Below, in pieces: positions 1 through 8,829 of a DNA stretch of 64,000 bases (position 1 is the stretch's first letter; every line of letters begins with the position of its first letter). The stretch covers positions 62,001 through 126,000 of the forward strand of contig CAYSDY010000001.1 in assembly GCA_964429995.1 (NCBI GenBank), given 5' to 3'. The stretch is from UBA583 sp964429995. Its GTDB lineage: Archaea; Nanobdellota; Nanobdellia; Woesearchaeales; UBA583. Position numbers and translations under genes: made by a program. Under the pieces are notes generated by a model. It was not told where the DNA came from. It was given only the letters and a program-made list of their open reading frames with translations, and did not search any database.

Positions 1-71
1 ATTTTTTAAAATTCTTTTTATTTGTTTTGAAATAGATAATATTTATAAATTTTAAAAATTTGTGTGTGTGT

Positions 72-494
72 ATGGATAATAAAAATCTTGGAACAAGGAA
101 TAGGATATTAAGAATTGTCTTGGGACTTATTCTTATAATTCTCTCTTATAAGTTTGTGCAAGGGTTTTACGTTTACCTTGGATATCTTGTTGGTTTTCTA
201 CTAATCATAACAGGAATTATCGGTTTTTGTGCAATGTATTACATACTTGGATATTCTGGAAAGGGTAGTGGAGTTGATAAGATAAGTAAAAGAGATATTG
301 AAGAAGCAATAAAAAATAGTAAACTTAATAATCCTAACAAGGAATTTGAAATGATTAAACCTGTTAAAGAAAAAACAGTTCCTAAAAAAGTAAAAAATAA
401 AAATCAGGAATCAAAAGATAAGACTACTATAAGTTCTGTTAAAAAAACAAAGAAAAGTAATCCTAAAAACAAAAAACAGGAAAATAAAGAATAA
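72..494 (+). CDS. DUF2892 (YgaP-like) small membrane protein
   Basis: A 140-residue protein with two closely spaced hydrophobic segments (about residues 10-30 and 33-55) and the pattern N-L-G-x-R-N-R-I-L-R followed by G-F-C-A-M-Y-Y-I-L-G. This matches the DUF2892/YgaP transmembrane family, whose usual motif is G-F-C-P-L-Y. The tail from about residue 75 is very rich in Lys and Asn and probably lies in the cytoplasm as an unstructured basic extension, which most family members lack. An in-frame TTG lies 12 bases upstream, but the ATG at 72 gives the normal family N-terminus. Function is unknown; some relatives are fused to rhodanese domains. It is a stand-alone gene facing ABCE1. Confidence 0.75.
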   Translation: MDNKNLGTRNRILRIVLGLILIILSYKFVQGFYVYLGYLVGFLLIITGIIGFCAMYYILGYSGKGSGVDKISKRDIEEAIKNSKLNNPNKEFEMIKPVKEKTVPKKVKNKNQESKDKTTISSVKKTKKSNPKNKKQENKE

Positions 495-512
495 ATAAAA
501 AAATTCTACTAA

Positions 513-2285
513 TTAAACATAATAGTATTCACCAATCCTTTTTTGCTCTGCATCTTTTACACTTCCTTCTTTATTAACTCTTGGTCTTTTATTTTCACTA
601 TCTCTTCTAAATGTTATGTTTATGTCTTTTAAGAAAAAATTCATACCACTTTTCATATCAAAAGTCTGACTGCTAAAACCTTTTATGCCTGGTTCTCCAT
701 AAAAAACTATCAACCTATCTGAAAGATAATCCATAAATACTAGATCATGATCTATTATAAATGCACTTTTACCTTTTAAGGACACGAAATTTTTTATCAT
801 TTTAGATATTTTAAGCCGATCTTCAACATCTAAAAATGCTGTTGGTTCATCTAAAAGATAAATGTCTGAATCATCTAAAAGACATTTAGCTATTGCAAAT
901 CTTTGAAGTTCACCTCCTGATAAATCGTTAATGTTTTTTTCTAATAATGAAGATATATTTAATGGATCTAAAACGTAAACCTCATAAAAATTGTCACTAA
1001 AATTTCCATACATTGACAGAATGCTTAAAACTGTTTCTTCTGATCTTGGAATTAACTGTGGCTTGTATGATATTTTTAGGATGTTATTATCGGATAATCC
1101 TTTCTGTGATATATTGTTAATGAATGTTGATTTTCCTAATGCATTCTGACCTATTATCCCTAATATTTCACCTTTTTTTATTTCACCACTTTTAATTTCT
1201 AACTCAAACTCTCCAAGTTTTAATGAAGAATCATCCCATTTTGAAAGTATTTCAACTCTTTTTGATTCAAAAATACTTTCTTTTTCAAAAGAAATGCCTT
1301 TATCTCTAAATCTTACGTTCTCTTCTTTTGAAAATCCCTTAAGATAATCGTTAATTCCTATTTTTGCACCTTTAACTCCTGTAAGTGTTCCATATGCTCC
1401 TGGCTCTCCATACATTATGTGTATGTAATCAACAAGAAAATCTAAAATAATTAAATCGTGCTCAACTATTAGTGCAGTTTTATCTGAAACTTTCTCTTTG
1501 ATATGTCTTGAAACATTTAATCTTTGATATATGTCAAGATAATTGGTTATTTCATCTAAAACATAAAAATTTGCGTTTTCCTTTAGGATACATCCAGCAA
1601 TAGCAACTCTTTGAAGTTCACCTCCTGATAATACTTTTATGTCTCTTTCTAATATCATGTCTATGTTCAGGAACTTACATGTACTAATAATATCTTCTTT
1701 ACTCTTGGTTGTTTTTGATAGAAGATCTATAACCTTTCCTGAATAAACTTTTGGAATGTTTACTATCTGTTGAGGTTTGTATGATACTTTGATTTCGCCT
1801 TTTTGAAGTTTTGAGAAATATGTCTGAAGTACTGAACCTTTAAATAATTCGTTTAATTTCTTGAAATATGCTTCATCACTATTATCTTCTAAACCATTTA
1901 ATATCCCAAAATTAGCTCTTATTGTTTGCGACAAGGCACTTATGACTGTTGATTTACCTATACCATTTCTTCCCATAATACCTGTTATCTTCCCTTCCTG
2001 TATTATTGGCAAATCAAATATTCTGAATCCATTTTCACCGTATTGATGTATTGGATTTTTATTAAGAATTTCAGGGAGATTGATTATTGTTATTGCATTA
2101 AATGGACAATGTTTTGGACATATTCCACAACCGCTACATAGAACTTCATCTATTTGTGCTTTTTGATTTATACCCTCAAAAATACAATCACCTCCCTTCA
2201 TATTAATAGGACAAACCCTTTTGCATGACCAGCCACAAACACTTGGCTTGCATTTTTCTTTTTTTATTATAGCTAATCTGCTCAT
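513..2285 (-). CDS. abcE1: ABCE1/Rli1 ribosome-recycling ATPase
   Basis: A 590-residue twin-ATPase that splits post-termination ribosomes together with aRF1/Pelota. The N-terminus has eight cysteines for two 4Fe-4S clusters (C12, C17, C21, C25 region and C50-SGCGICPKHC). Two ABC domains follow: Walker A GRNGIGKST at about 105-113 with signature LSGGELQR near 219, and a second Walker A GQNALGKST near 380 with another LSGGELQR near 460. Both Walker B aspartates sit in Y-V/L-L-D-E. Length and domain order are those of archaeal and eukaryotic ABCE1, which bacteria do not have, so this is one of the clearest archaeal markers here. It lies directly upstream of L44e on the other side of a short gap, in the same orientation. 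Confidence 0.97.
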   Translation of the reverse strand: MSRLAIIKKEKCKPSVCGWSCKRVCPINMKGGDCIFEGINQKAQIDEVLCSGCGICPKHCPFNAITIINLPEILNKNPIHQYGENGFRIFDLPIIQEGKITGIMGRNGIGKSTVISALSQTIRANFGILNGLEDNSDEAYFKKLNELFKGSVLQTYFSKLQKGEIKVSYKPQQIVNIPKVYSGKVIDLLSKTTKSKEDIISTCKFLNIDMILERDIKVLSGGELQRVAIAGCILKENANFYVLDEITNYLDIYQRLNVSRHIKEKVSDKTALIVEHDLIILDFLVDYIHIMYGEPGAYGTLTGVKGAKIGINDYLKGFSKEENVRFRDKGISFEKESIFESKRVEILSKWDDSSLKLGEFELEIKSGEIKKGEILGIIGQNALGKSTFINNISQKGLSDNNILKISYKPQLIPRSEETVLSILSMYGNFSDNFYEVYVLDPLNISSLLEKNINDLSGGELQRFAIAKCLLDDSDIYLLDEPTAFLDVEDRLKISKMIKNFVSLKGKSAFIIDHDLVFMDYLSDRLIVFYGEPGIKGFSSQTFDMKSGMNFFLKDINITFRRDSENKRPRVNKEGSVKDAEQKRIGEYYYV

Positions 2286-2327
2286 TTTAAAATTAATAAA
2301 TTTAAAAAAGACGGTTTTATAGAAAAA

Positions 2328-2648
2328 TTACTCTATAAGCAGTTTTTTTGTTCTTAAATTCTTGTCTGCAGAAACATTTGTCTTTTTGCATTCCTGACAT
2401 GTATATCTTAAATCAGTTCGTTTTGTGTGCTTTTTATTGTATCTTTTCCATGAATTTAAAGCACCTCTGCTAACCTTTCCTATGTTACCCATTCCTGTAG
2501 TAAGGCCCCTTAACTTCATCCTGACTTGTGAAAACTGTGTCATTGGATGTGTCTTGTTTCTTCCTCTATTCTTCTCATTCTTAACTTTTTGTATGGTGTG
2601 TTTTTTACAATGAGGACAATATCTCTTGATTTCCTTTGGAATTTTCAT
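2328..2648 (-). CDS. rpl44e: 50S ribosomal protein L44e
   Basis: A small archaeal/eukaryotic large-subunit protein of 106 residues. It has two CxxC zinc-binding pairs (YCPHCKKHT near the N-terminus, TCQECKKTN near the C-terminus) and a basic middle, all typical of L44e. The reading frame extends 24 residues further upstream, but that stretch is hydrophobic and foreign to the family, so the ATG at 2648 (M-K-I-P-K-E-I) is the right start. It probably shares a transcript with ABCE1 downstream. In many archaea L44e is followed by S27e; S27e is not found here. Confidence 0.95.
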   Translation of the reverse strand: MKIPKEIKRYCPHCKKHTIQKVKNEKNRGRNKTHPMTQFSQVRMKLRGLTTGMGNIGKVSRGALNSWKRYNKKHTKRTDLRYTCQECKKTNVSADKNLRTKKLLIE

Positions 2649-2740
2649 ATTAATTAGAAATAAAAAACACTTTATAAATGTTATCACTAATAAAAAAACA
2701 AACTCAAAAATAAGCAACAATAATTGTTAGAAAATAGTAG

Positions 2741-2866
2741 TGGGGAATCCGGGATTCGAACCCGGGACCTCAGGCTATCTTAGCCAAGAAGCGTGGTCAT
2801 CAAAGAAGTACAACTGAATCGTTGACTTATAAGACCTGCGCTCTAACCAGGCTGAGCTAATTCCCC
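2741..2866 (-). tRNA. tRNA-Ile (anticodon UAU) with a 51-nt intron
   Basis: Acceptor GGGGAAT pairs with ATTCCCC; the D-arm is GCTC...GAGC and the T-arm CCGGG-TTCGAAT-CCCGG. The body strongly resembles archaeal tRNA-Ile. The anticodon stem CAGGU/GCCUG (U31-G39 wobble) closes a loop that reads C-U-U-A-U-A-A after splicing, giving anticodon UAU for AUA codons. The interruption sits at the canonical 37/38 position and folds as a bulge-helix-bulge. The mature length is 75 nt. Most archaea read AUA with an agmatidine-modified CAU tRNA, so a UAU tRNA is unusual. Confidence 0.88.
2777..2827 (-). other. tRNA-Ile intron with canonical bulge-helix-bulge
   Basis: This 51-nt intron is flanked by a full hBHBh' motif: exon helix CAGGU/GCCUG, 3-nt bulge AUA, 4-bp central helix CUUA/UAAG, 3-nt bulge UAA, then intron helix GUCAA/UUGGC. 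Cutting after the second base of each bulge gives the 37/38 junction. It should be removed by the archaeal tRNA-splicing endonuclease. Confidence 0.85.
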
Positions 2867-2878
2867 AAATCATAAAAA

Positions 2879-2950
2879 TGCAATGGCCGGGACTCGAACC
2901 CGGATAACCAGCTTGGCAAGCTAGTGTCATAGCCGTTAGACCACCACTGC
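2879..2950 (-). tRNA. tRNA-Gly (GCC)
   Basis: A 72-nt cloverleaf without an intron. Acceptor GCAGTGG pairs with CCATTGC, the anticodon stem is CTAGC/GCTGG with loop TTGCCAA, and the T-arm is CCGGG-TTCGAGT-CCCGG. The anticodon GCC reads GGC/GGT. It lies 12 bases upstream of tRNA-Ile and is probably co-transcribed with it. Confidence 0.95.
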
Positions 2951-3141
2951 ACTCTTATTATCTCTTAACAGGAATTTATTTATAAAATTTTTGTTTCTGA
3001 GGCCTGAGTTCTACATATACTGTTTTATGCTTTTTAAATTGAATAATATTTATACCTATTTAAATTGTTTTTTAGAATAAAATCGTTGTATGTTAAAATA
3101 CAAAGAATAAAAGCCTATGTTAATAGACTTTTTAGTTTGAT

Positions 3142-3213
3142 GGACCTGGCCGGAATCGAACCGGCGAACTTCGCCTTGTAAGGGCAACATCATAGCCACT
3201 AGACCACAAGTCC
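3142..3213 (-). tRNA. tRNA-Val (UAC)
   Basis: A 72-nt cloverleaf. Acceptor GGACTTG pairs with CAGGTCC allowing a G-U pair, the anticodon loop is CTTACAA (anticodon UAC), and the T-arm is GCCGG-TTCGATT-CCGGC. It is separated from tRNA-Gly by about 190 bases in which no gene is seen. Confidence 0.94.
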
Positions 3214-3296
3214 TTCTAAGATTTGTTAATTTTTAATGATTTATAAAGTTTTGTTTTTAGTGAAATTTCTCTAGTATAGAAATGTTTTTGATTTTA

Positions 3297-6200
3297 TTAT
3301 GATAATTTTTTGTAAACACCTTTTCTTGGCTCAAAAATACTTCCTTCTTTTATCAATTTGTCTAATATTGTTTTAACATCTGTTTCTGATATGGAATTTT
3401 TAACTGCCATTAATAATATTTTTTCATATGATATGTCAGCATTATCTACCTCAAGATCATTTATTATGTTTTGAATGATCTTGTACTCGTTTCTACTGCT
3501 TTGACTTATACCTGATGTTATTGTATCTATGTCAAGATTTCCTGTCTTAGGATCAAGACCTATTTTTTCAAGACAATACATCATAAGATCTATTGCACGT
3601 TGAGCATATTCAAGTTTTACTTTGTTGTCAAGTTTAATTTTAGCATAGGCCTCTGCAAGTCTTACTATTGCTTCTAATTGTCTTGCAGTTATTGGAACTG
3701 CTTTCATTCCTGCCTCTTCTTCTTCTCCTGAAGCATTTCTTATGGCAATATAGAAATCTCTTAACTTTTCTATTGCTTGGTCTGTTAATTCAGGATGTAT
3801 ATTTTTTTTAGCATATGCAATGTATTTTTTTAAAAAATCTTCACTTATTTCTGTTTTTGCCCTGCTTACATCTTGATGAATTTCTAAAATATGTCCAGCA
3901 ATCAATCGATCCTTTTTTTTGTCTGGAATGTCTCTTACTATAAATATAAGATCAAATCTTGAAACTAATGCAGGAGGAAAATCTATCTGTTTCATTATGT
4001 TTGTGTAAGGGTCAAAACGACCATATTTTGGATTTGCAGCTCCTAAAACTGTTGTATTACATCTTAGAGTTGCTCTTATGTTTGCTTTTGCAATCGATAT
4101 TGTTTGCTGTTCTAGTGCTTCGTGCATTGCTGATGTATCTTCATCACTCATTTTATCCATTTCATCTATAGCACAAAGTCCGCCTGAAGCTAAAACCATA
4201 GCACCTGCTTCAAGAGCCCATCCTTTTGTTAATTCATCTCTTAAAACTGTTGCAGTATTATGTACCAAAATTCCATCAACTATGAAATTGTGTGATTTTT
4301 CAACTGTTAAATCGTAAACATATTCGTCCTTAGAGTCTATATGTTCAATGGATTTAATGGGTTCAAAAAACATATCGCTATTAATTATTGTTAATATTTG
4401 ATTGATATCTTCTGATTCTAAATGATCTGCTTTTTTTATTATATCAAGGATGTCTTTTCTTGTCATATTTTCATAAAAATCTATATCACTTACCAAAATA
4501 TTGTTTCTTATCATTATTTCTTTAAGTCTTAAAGCTAAACCTGATAATACATCATAATCGTTGTTTTTAATAGCTAATTGTGATATTTTTTCTACATCAT
4601 TTCTTAAATTAGTGTTTTTTAGCTCTATATTTTCTAAAAATCTTTTGATATTGTCAGTATCACTAATACTTATTATGTATTTTTCTTCTTTTGCTGAATT
4701 GATTGTGTCTGTTTCTTCTTTAATTATTGAAAAAATTTCAAACCTTAAAAGAGCAAGCTGTATCTTTTTGGCAAAAGTTTTGGATTTTACTGATATTTCT
4801 AATGCAATATTTAATTTTTCTGAATTTTTTAAAACATTGATATAACCTGTTGAATCATAAATGCCTGCAATATAATTTGATAATAAATTATTGTCTAAAC
4901 CTAAAAGTTGATTACTTAAATCACAAAAATTTTCTTTGGATTCTAAATCTGTACAAATTCCAAAAGAAAAAAGTATTTGTCCTAAAATCTTGGAATCTAC
5001 TTTAATTAATTGAAGGTTTGAATCTAAAAAATCTTCACATTTTAACTTAAAATTTTTATAAACTATTTTCTTAAAATCATTAACTATTGATTTTTTTATT
5101 TTGGGCATGATTATAGAAATCTCATTTTCTGTTGTTTTTATTCTTCCTATGCCAGCAACTAAACCTGTAAGATATAAAATATCTTTATTTAAAACTGATG
5201 GAATAATTTGTTTGTATCCATCATCTAAACTTAAAGAAAAATAATCATTCTTAAAACTGTAATTATCTAATAGAGATGATAGCTTTATTAAATCATCCTT
5301 TGTTTCTGATATTTGTGTATCATTGTTAGAATATATACATATATTTTTTTCATCTATACAAAATTTTTGCATTATTTCTGTTGAACTACTGCCATATTTA
5401 ATTTTAAGCTGTTTAATTATATGCTTTAATTCACTTTTAAATTCTTTTATTGTTGGATTGTAATTTATAAGGCTTAATATGTCATGATTCTTGTTTATAC
5501 TTAAAAGTTTTTTGGGTGTTGCAATATACATATTTTGTTTTATGTCTTTTGATTTAACCCATTCACATAAACCATCATGCATGCAATAAAGTGCAGTGTT
5601 TTCTGTTAATTCTATTTCTTTTCCTGATTTAAGTGTTACCCTGTATATTTTTTGTGGAGATTCTAGTTTCCATATTGCATAAGGGTTTTTAGAATGCATG
5701 TGTAAATTTTCATCCATACTTTGAATTTTAATATCGTCTATGCCCTCTTTTTTCCATATTCCTTTACTGTAAAGCTTTTCATCACCATTAAACCTGCTCT
5801 CAACTAAATCTTTTATCTTATACATCTGTGAATTTTCTGTTATGACAAGACTTTTAGGAGATACGCAAAGACCTGCAGCTGTTGCCGATTTACCACTAAC
5901 AAACATTGATTTGGGAGCTATTTTTACAGATGATTTTAGTAATTGTGATTTTGCTGCTCCTGGATCTCCTAAAAGAAGAATATGTATATCTCCTCTTTTT
6001 TTTATACCAGAACCTAGTGAGAGATTATTTCCACCAAATAACTGCAATAACATTGCTTCTTTGATTTTTTGATGGCCATATATTGCTGGTGCAGTATTTT
6101 TTACAAGTATATCATAAACATCTTCTTTTTGTGATAATTGTTTGATTTCTTCCTCTTCCTCTTTGCTTATTATGATTTCTGAATAATCCTCATCTGTTAG

Positions 6201-6962
6201 ATCTATATGGTTGGCCTCAATTATGAGATCATAATTAACGCTATCAGCACCTGTTTTTGTTGTAAGAGGAACCTCTTTTACAAGACCTATTACAAAAACT
6301 CTTGTTCCAGGATTTGTTTTTGAATCTTTAAATGGGGATACTAAGTCTTCCTGTAATAAAACATTTATCCTTTTGGGCTGTTCACCAGAATTTTGTAAAT
6401 GCTCTGGAATCTCTTCTAATATTAAACTTTGTGAGTCAAGAAGTATTTTATTTAATACTTCAACAGAACTTCTACACTTAGGACAATTTTTTAATATTCT
6501 TGCTTTATCCTCAAACTGTGGCACTCTTATTTTATCTTCACTAAAATTGCAACTTGGATTTGTACACAAATACTCAAGATATTTTAATCTTGGCCTTACA
6601 TCTGTTTTTCTTCTGACTAAACCTTCAATTAAGACTAATTTGCCTAAATGTTCACTTCTTATGTCCCTTATTAATAATTTTTCATTATCTGGTAACGATG
6701 TAAATCTTATTTTGATGTTTTTTTCTGGTTCATCTATTTCTGCAAATTGCTTTAATGTTTCTTCCATTATTGTAATTATTTCTTGTGGATTTGCAAGTAT
6801 TTCTTCACAAAGTTCAAAATCGTATTCTGAAATTTCCTGAAAGCTGATTGGCAAATATGATTGACCTATACTTATTATGTTTTTTATTTCCTGTTTCTTA
6901 TAGTTTTCAAAAAATTTGTAAAATTTTTTTATCAACTCCTTACCATCAAAAGCATCTGTCAT
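3297..6962 (-). CDS. mcm: MCM replicative helicase, intein-containing precursor
   Basis: A 1221-residue precursor that gives a 684-residue MCM after removal of a 537-residue intein. The N-terminal domain carries a zinc ribbon (CTNPSC near 133 and CPKC near 160). The AAA+ core has Walker A G-D-P-G-A-A-K-S near 333, Walker B C-A-I-D-E-M-D-K-M after the intein, the arginine finger region S-R-F-D-L-I-F and a C-terminal winged helix. The intein interrupts the conserved segment S-G-K-S-A-T-A-A-G-L / T-A-T-V-L-R-D-E just after Walker A, so splicing is needed for activity. MCM unwinds DNA ahead of the archaeal replicase and lies in a cluster with DnaE and DP2. A TATA-like run lies about 35 nt upstream of the start. 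Confidence 0.97.
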   Translation of the reverse strand: MTDAFDGKELIKKFYKFFENYKKQEIKNIISIGQSYLPISFQEISEYDFELCEEILANPQEIITIMEETLKQFAEIDEPEKNIKIRFTSLPDNEKLLIRDIRSEHLGKLVLIEGLVRRKTDVRPRLKYLEYLCTNPSCNFSEDKIRVPQFEDKARILKNCPKCRSSVEVLNKILLDSQSLILEEIPEHLQNSGEQPKRINVLLQEDLVSPFKDSKTNPGTRVFVIGLVKEVPLTTKTGADSVNYDLIIEANHIDLTDEDYSEIIISKEEEEEIKQLSQKEDVYDILVKNTAPAIYGHQKIKEAMLLQLFGGNNLSLGSGIKKRGDIHILLLGDPGAAKSQLLKSSVKIAPKSMFVSGKSATAAGLCVSPKSLVITENSQMYKIKDLVESRFNGDEKLYSKGIWKKEGIDDIKIQSMDENLHMHSKNPYAIWKLESPQKIYRVTLKSGKEIELTENTALYCMHDGLCEWVKSKDIKQNMYIATPKKLLSINKNHDILSLINYNPTIKEFKSELKHIIKQLKIKYGSSSTEIMQKFCIDEKNICIYSNNDTQISETKDDLIKLSSLLDNYSFKNDYFSLSLDDGYKQIIPSVLNKDILYLTGLVAGIGRIKTTENEISIIMPKIKKSIVNDFKKIVYKNFKLKCEDFLDSNLQLIKVDSKILGQILFSFGICTDLESKENFCDLSNQLLGLDNNLLSNYIAGIYDSTGYINVLKNSEKLNIALEISVKSKTFAKKIQLALLRFEIFSIIKEETDTINSAKEEKYIISISDTDNIKRFLENIELKNTNLRNDVEKISQLAIKNNDYDVLSGLALRLKEIMIRNNILVSDIDFYENMTRKDILDIIKKADHLESEDINQILTIINSDMFFEPIKSIEHIDSKDEYVYDLTVEKSHNFIVDGILVHNTATVLRDELTKGWALEAGAMVLASGGLCAIDEMDKMSDEDTSAMHEALEQQTISIAKANIRATLRCNTTVLGAANPKYGRFDPYTNIMKQIDFPPALVSRFDLIFIVRDIPDKKKDRLIAGHILEIHQDVSRAKTEISEDFLKKYIAYAKKNIHPELTDQAIEKLRDFYIAIRNASGEEEEAGMKAVPITARQLEAIVRLAEAYAKIKLDNKVKLEYAQRAIDLMMYCLEKIGLDPKTGNLDIDTITSGISQSSRNEYKIIQNIINDLEVDNADISYEKILLMAVKNSISETDVKTILDKLIKEGSIFEPRKGVYKKLS
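4257..5867 (-). mobile_element. MCM intein with decayed LAGLIDADG endonuclease
   Basis: The intein starts with Cys (C-V-S-P-K-S-L-V, precursor residue 366) and ends V-H-N followed by Thr +1, so the splice junction residues and the penultimate His are intact. Block F/G reads Y-D-L-T-V-E-K-S-H-N-F. Block B appears as L-T-E-N-T-A-L, so the usual His of the T-x-x-H motif seems to be Thr. Two LAGLIDADG-like helices are visible: L-T-G-L-V-A-G-I-G, where the catalytic Asp is Ala, and I-A-G-I-Y-D-S-T-G, which keeps Asp. Splicing is probably retained but homing is probably lost. The 537-residue length fits a large intein with an endonuclease domain. Confidence 0.93.
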
Positions 6963-7000
6963 TTTATTTTAACCTCTAATATGTTTTGTATTATTTTATT

Positions 7001-8038
7001 TTATATGTTTTGCTTTTTGTAAACAAAATCTTCTCCATTATCATAGATATCATTGTTTTTTGCTATACTTAAAAACATGTTGTATGTTTTATTATTTCCA
7101 CATAGTCTTTGAACCTGAAAAACATCCATCCAACCTTTTTGTTTTATTTTATCTATTATTGCAAAACATTTTTCTTGTTCCTCGTCTTGCTCTTGCCTAT
7201 TGATAAAATCTTTTATAAGAAGCTCTTTTTTTAAATACTCAAAAACCTGATATTTTGATCTTTCAACTTCTAATTCAGGTTTTCCTACTATAAGAGGCTC
7301 CTTTTCTATATCATTTGCATTGTTTTTTGCCTCAAGACCTATAAGATCTATTGTGTTAATTATCTTACCATTGTATATGTTTTGATTTATTTTATTATGC
7401 TTTTTTTTAATTTCGATATGAGAAATAGATGAAATGTTGTTATTATTTATTGCAATATTTTTATTAATGGTACATTGCGATTCAATCAGTTTTAATTTAG
7501 GTATCTCACTTTCAAGCTCTTTTTTAACTAAAAGGTATTTTTGTGTTGGGGTCTCATATTCTATACCTGTTGAATGATCTATCCTTTTTCTATAAAAACT
7601 GTTATTTTCTATATGTGTAAATTTATTTTTAATTTTATTGTACGCATTTGTCTTATCTATTATAAAATCTATTGTTGCCCTTAATGATGAATGTTTTTTT
7701 GCTTTTTCTTTAAGTTCTGAAAGTATTGTAAGTTCTGCTTCTTCTTTTCCCTCTAATGAAAGTGTATATATTTTAGGATGTGTTTTAAGCAGATAAGAAT
7801 AACCCGCATTAAGACATTTTATTGCTTCTTGAGTATCAAGGTCAAGACTCCAAAAATCTTTGCTTATTATATACCCATTATTTTCAAGTATTAGCAATGC
7901 CTTATCAACTATTGAACTTGATATATTAAATTCGTTTTGTAATTCCTTTTTCCAGGAAAAACCCTTAAAATATAAAACCAAAAAGACTTTTCCATAATCA
8001 ATATATTTAAATTTAGAAAAATCCTCTATGTCAACCAT
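7001..8038 (-). CDS. Unassigned protein with N-terminal winged-helix-like region
   Basis: A 345-residue protein that I do not recognise. Residues about 15-65 (Y-G-K-V-F-L-V-L-Y-F-K-G-F-S-W-K...I-V-D-K-A-L-L-I-L-E-N-N-G-Y-I) look like a winged helix-turn-helix. The middle is charged, helical and Asn/Lys rich, and the C-terminal 70 residues form another helical unit ending in a short beta-rich tail. An ATG at 8095 is also in frame, but a TATA box (TTTATAAA) sits about 28 bases before the ATG at 8038, the usual spacing here, so 8038 is chosen. It lies just upstream of mcm in the same direction and is divergent from the next gene. A replication-linked role is possible but unproven. Confidence 0.6.
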   Translation of the reverse strand: MVDIEDFSKFKYIDYGKVFLVLYFKGFSWKKELQNEFNISSSIVDKALLILENNGYIISKDFWSLDLDTQEAIKCLNAGYSYLLKTHPKIYTLSLEGKEEAELTILSELKEKAKKHSSLRATIDFIIDKTNAYNKIKNKFTHIENNSFYRKRIDHSTGIEYETPTQKYLLVKKELESEIPKLKLIESQCTINKNIAINNNNISSISHIEIKKKHNKINQNIYNGKIINTIDLIGLEAKNNANDIEKEPLIVGKPELEVERSKYQVFEYLKKELLIKDFINRQEQDEEQEKCFAIIDKIKQKGWMDVFQVQRLCGNNKTYNMFLSIAKNNDIYDNGEDFVYKKQNI

Positions 8039-8139
8039 ACTTTTTTCTGTACTTAAGTTTTTATAAATTCTTTGTTGTTTTTTGCATAATAACAAGTTGC
8101 ATAAAAAGATTTATAACATAATAAAAACATATAGAAGTA

Positions 8140-8751
8140 ATGAAGCTGATACTTTTTACAGGAAATGAAAAAATTAATCCTATATGGAATGAAAATATTT
8201 ACGAAAGTACAAATTCTGATTTTGACAAAATAGTAGTATATAAGAGCTTTGATTGTGTAAAGATGGATTGTCCTTATGATTTATTTTTAAAAGAACTTGA
8301 AAGAATAAAGCAATTTGCAAAAACTATAGAAAATGAAAAATATGCAGTTTTTGCAAAAACCACATCTATTCCTCTTGTGATAAAAGCAATAAATCTTAAT
8401 ATATTAAAACCTGAAAGATGTGTCTTTGTGGGAATACCTATCGTTTGGGCAAGAATAAACAATATTGATATTGATTCTGATTTTATGGGATTTAATACAA
8501 AAACCATTTATGTGCAAAGGATTGAAAATTGTGATTTTTATTATGATAACTTAAGCGAATATCTTAAATCGAAACGAGTTGAAAATTATAATGTTGTTGA
8601 ATTTGATCTGCTCAATGCTGATGATAAGATACTTAAAGAATTAAAAGATATTGCTATAAGATTCCTTAAAAATGATGAAAAACCTCAAAAATTGTTTTTA
8701 GAACTTGACAAACATTATTTTAAAAACAAGAATAAGAGATGCTCTAATTGA
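8140..8751 (+). CDS. Unassigned protein, possible alpha/beta-hydrolase-like fold
   Basis: A 203-residue protein that I cannot assign. It opens with a strand-like M-K-L-I-L-F-T-G-N and has a central Y-A-V-F-A-K-T-T-S-I-P-L-V-I-K-A segment followed by R-C-V-F-V-G-I-P-I, which recalls the strand/nucleophile-elbow order of small alpha/beta hydrolases, but no catalytic triad is convincing. There is no signal peptide or membrane segment. A TATA-like TTTATAACA lies about 30 bases upstream of the ATG. It is followed after 78 bases by dnaE in the same direction and may share its transcript. Confidence 0.55.
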   Translation: MKLILFTGNEKINPIWNENIYESTNSDFDKIVVYKSFDCVKMDCPYDLFLKELERIKQFAKTIENEKYAVFAKTTSIPLVIKAINLNILKPERCVFVGIPIVWARINNIDIDSDFMGFNTKTIYVQRIENCDFYYDNLSEYLKSKRVENYNVVEFDLLNADDKILKELKDIAIRFLKNDEKPQKLFLELDKHYFKNKNKRCSN

Positions 8752-8802
8752 TACTTGAAAAAACAACTATAGTTCTTAAAAAGGAGTTAAAAAAAATAAT
8801 TT

Positions 8803-8813
8803 TAAAAAGGAGT
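8803..8813 (+). promoter_or_regulatory. Shine-Dalgarno-like site before dnaE
   Basis: TAAAAAGGAGTGATG places GGAGTGAT, close to the perfect anti-SD complement, 17 bases before the dnaE ATG. A second TAAAAAGGAGT lies 25 bases further upstream. The spacing to the ATG is longer than ideal. Most genes in this window show a TATA box and no such site. Confidence 0.45.
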
Positions 8814-8829
8814 GATGTAATTCTTTAGT

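Noticed and set aside
60..82. TG dinucleotide run at the start of the window as a regulatory repeat
   Set aside because: Only about five units and it overlaps an alternative TTG start region; there is nothing to support a function.
2966..3141. Possible small RNA between tRNA-Gly and tRNA-Val
   Set aside because: No paired C and D boxes or stable hairpin could be found, so no gene is called.
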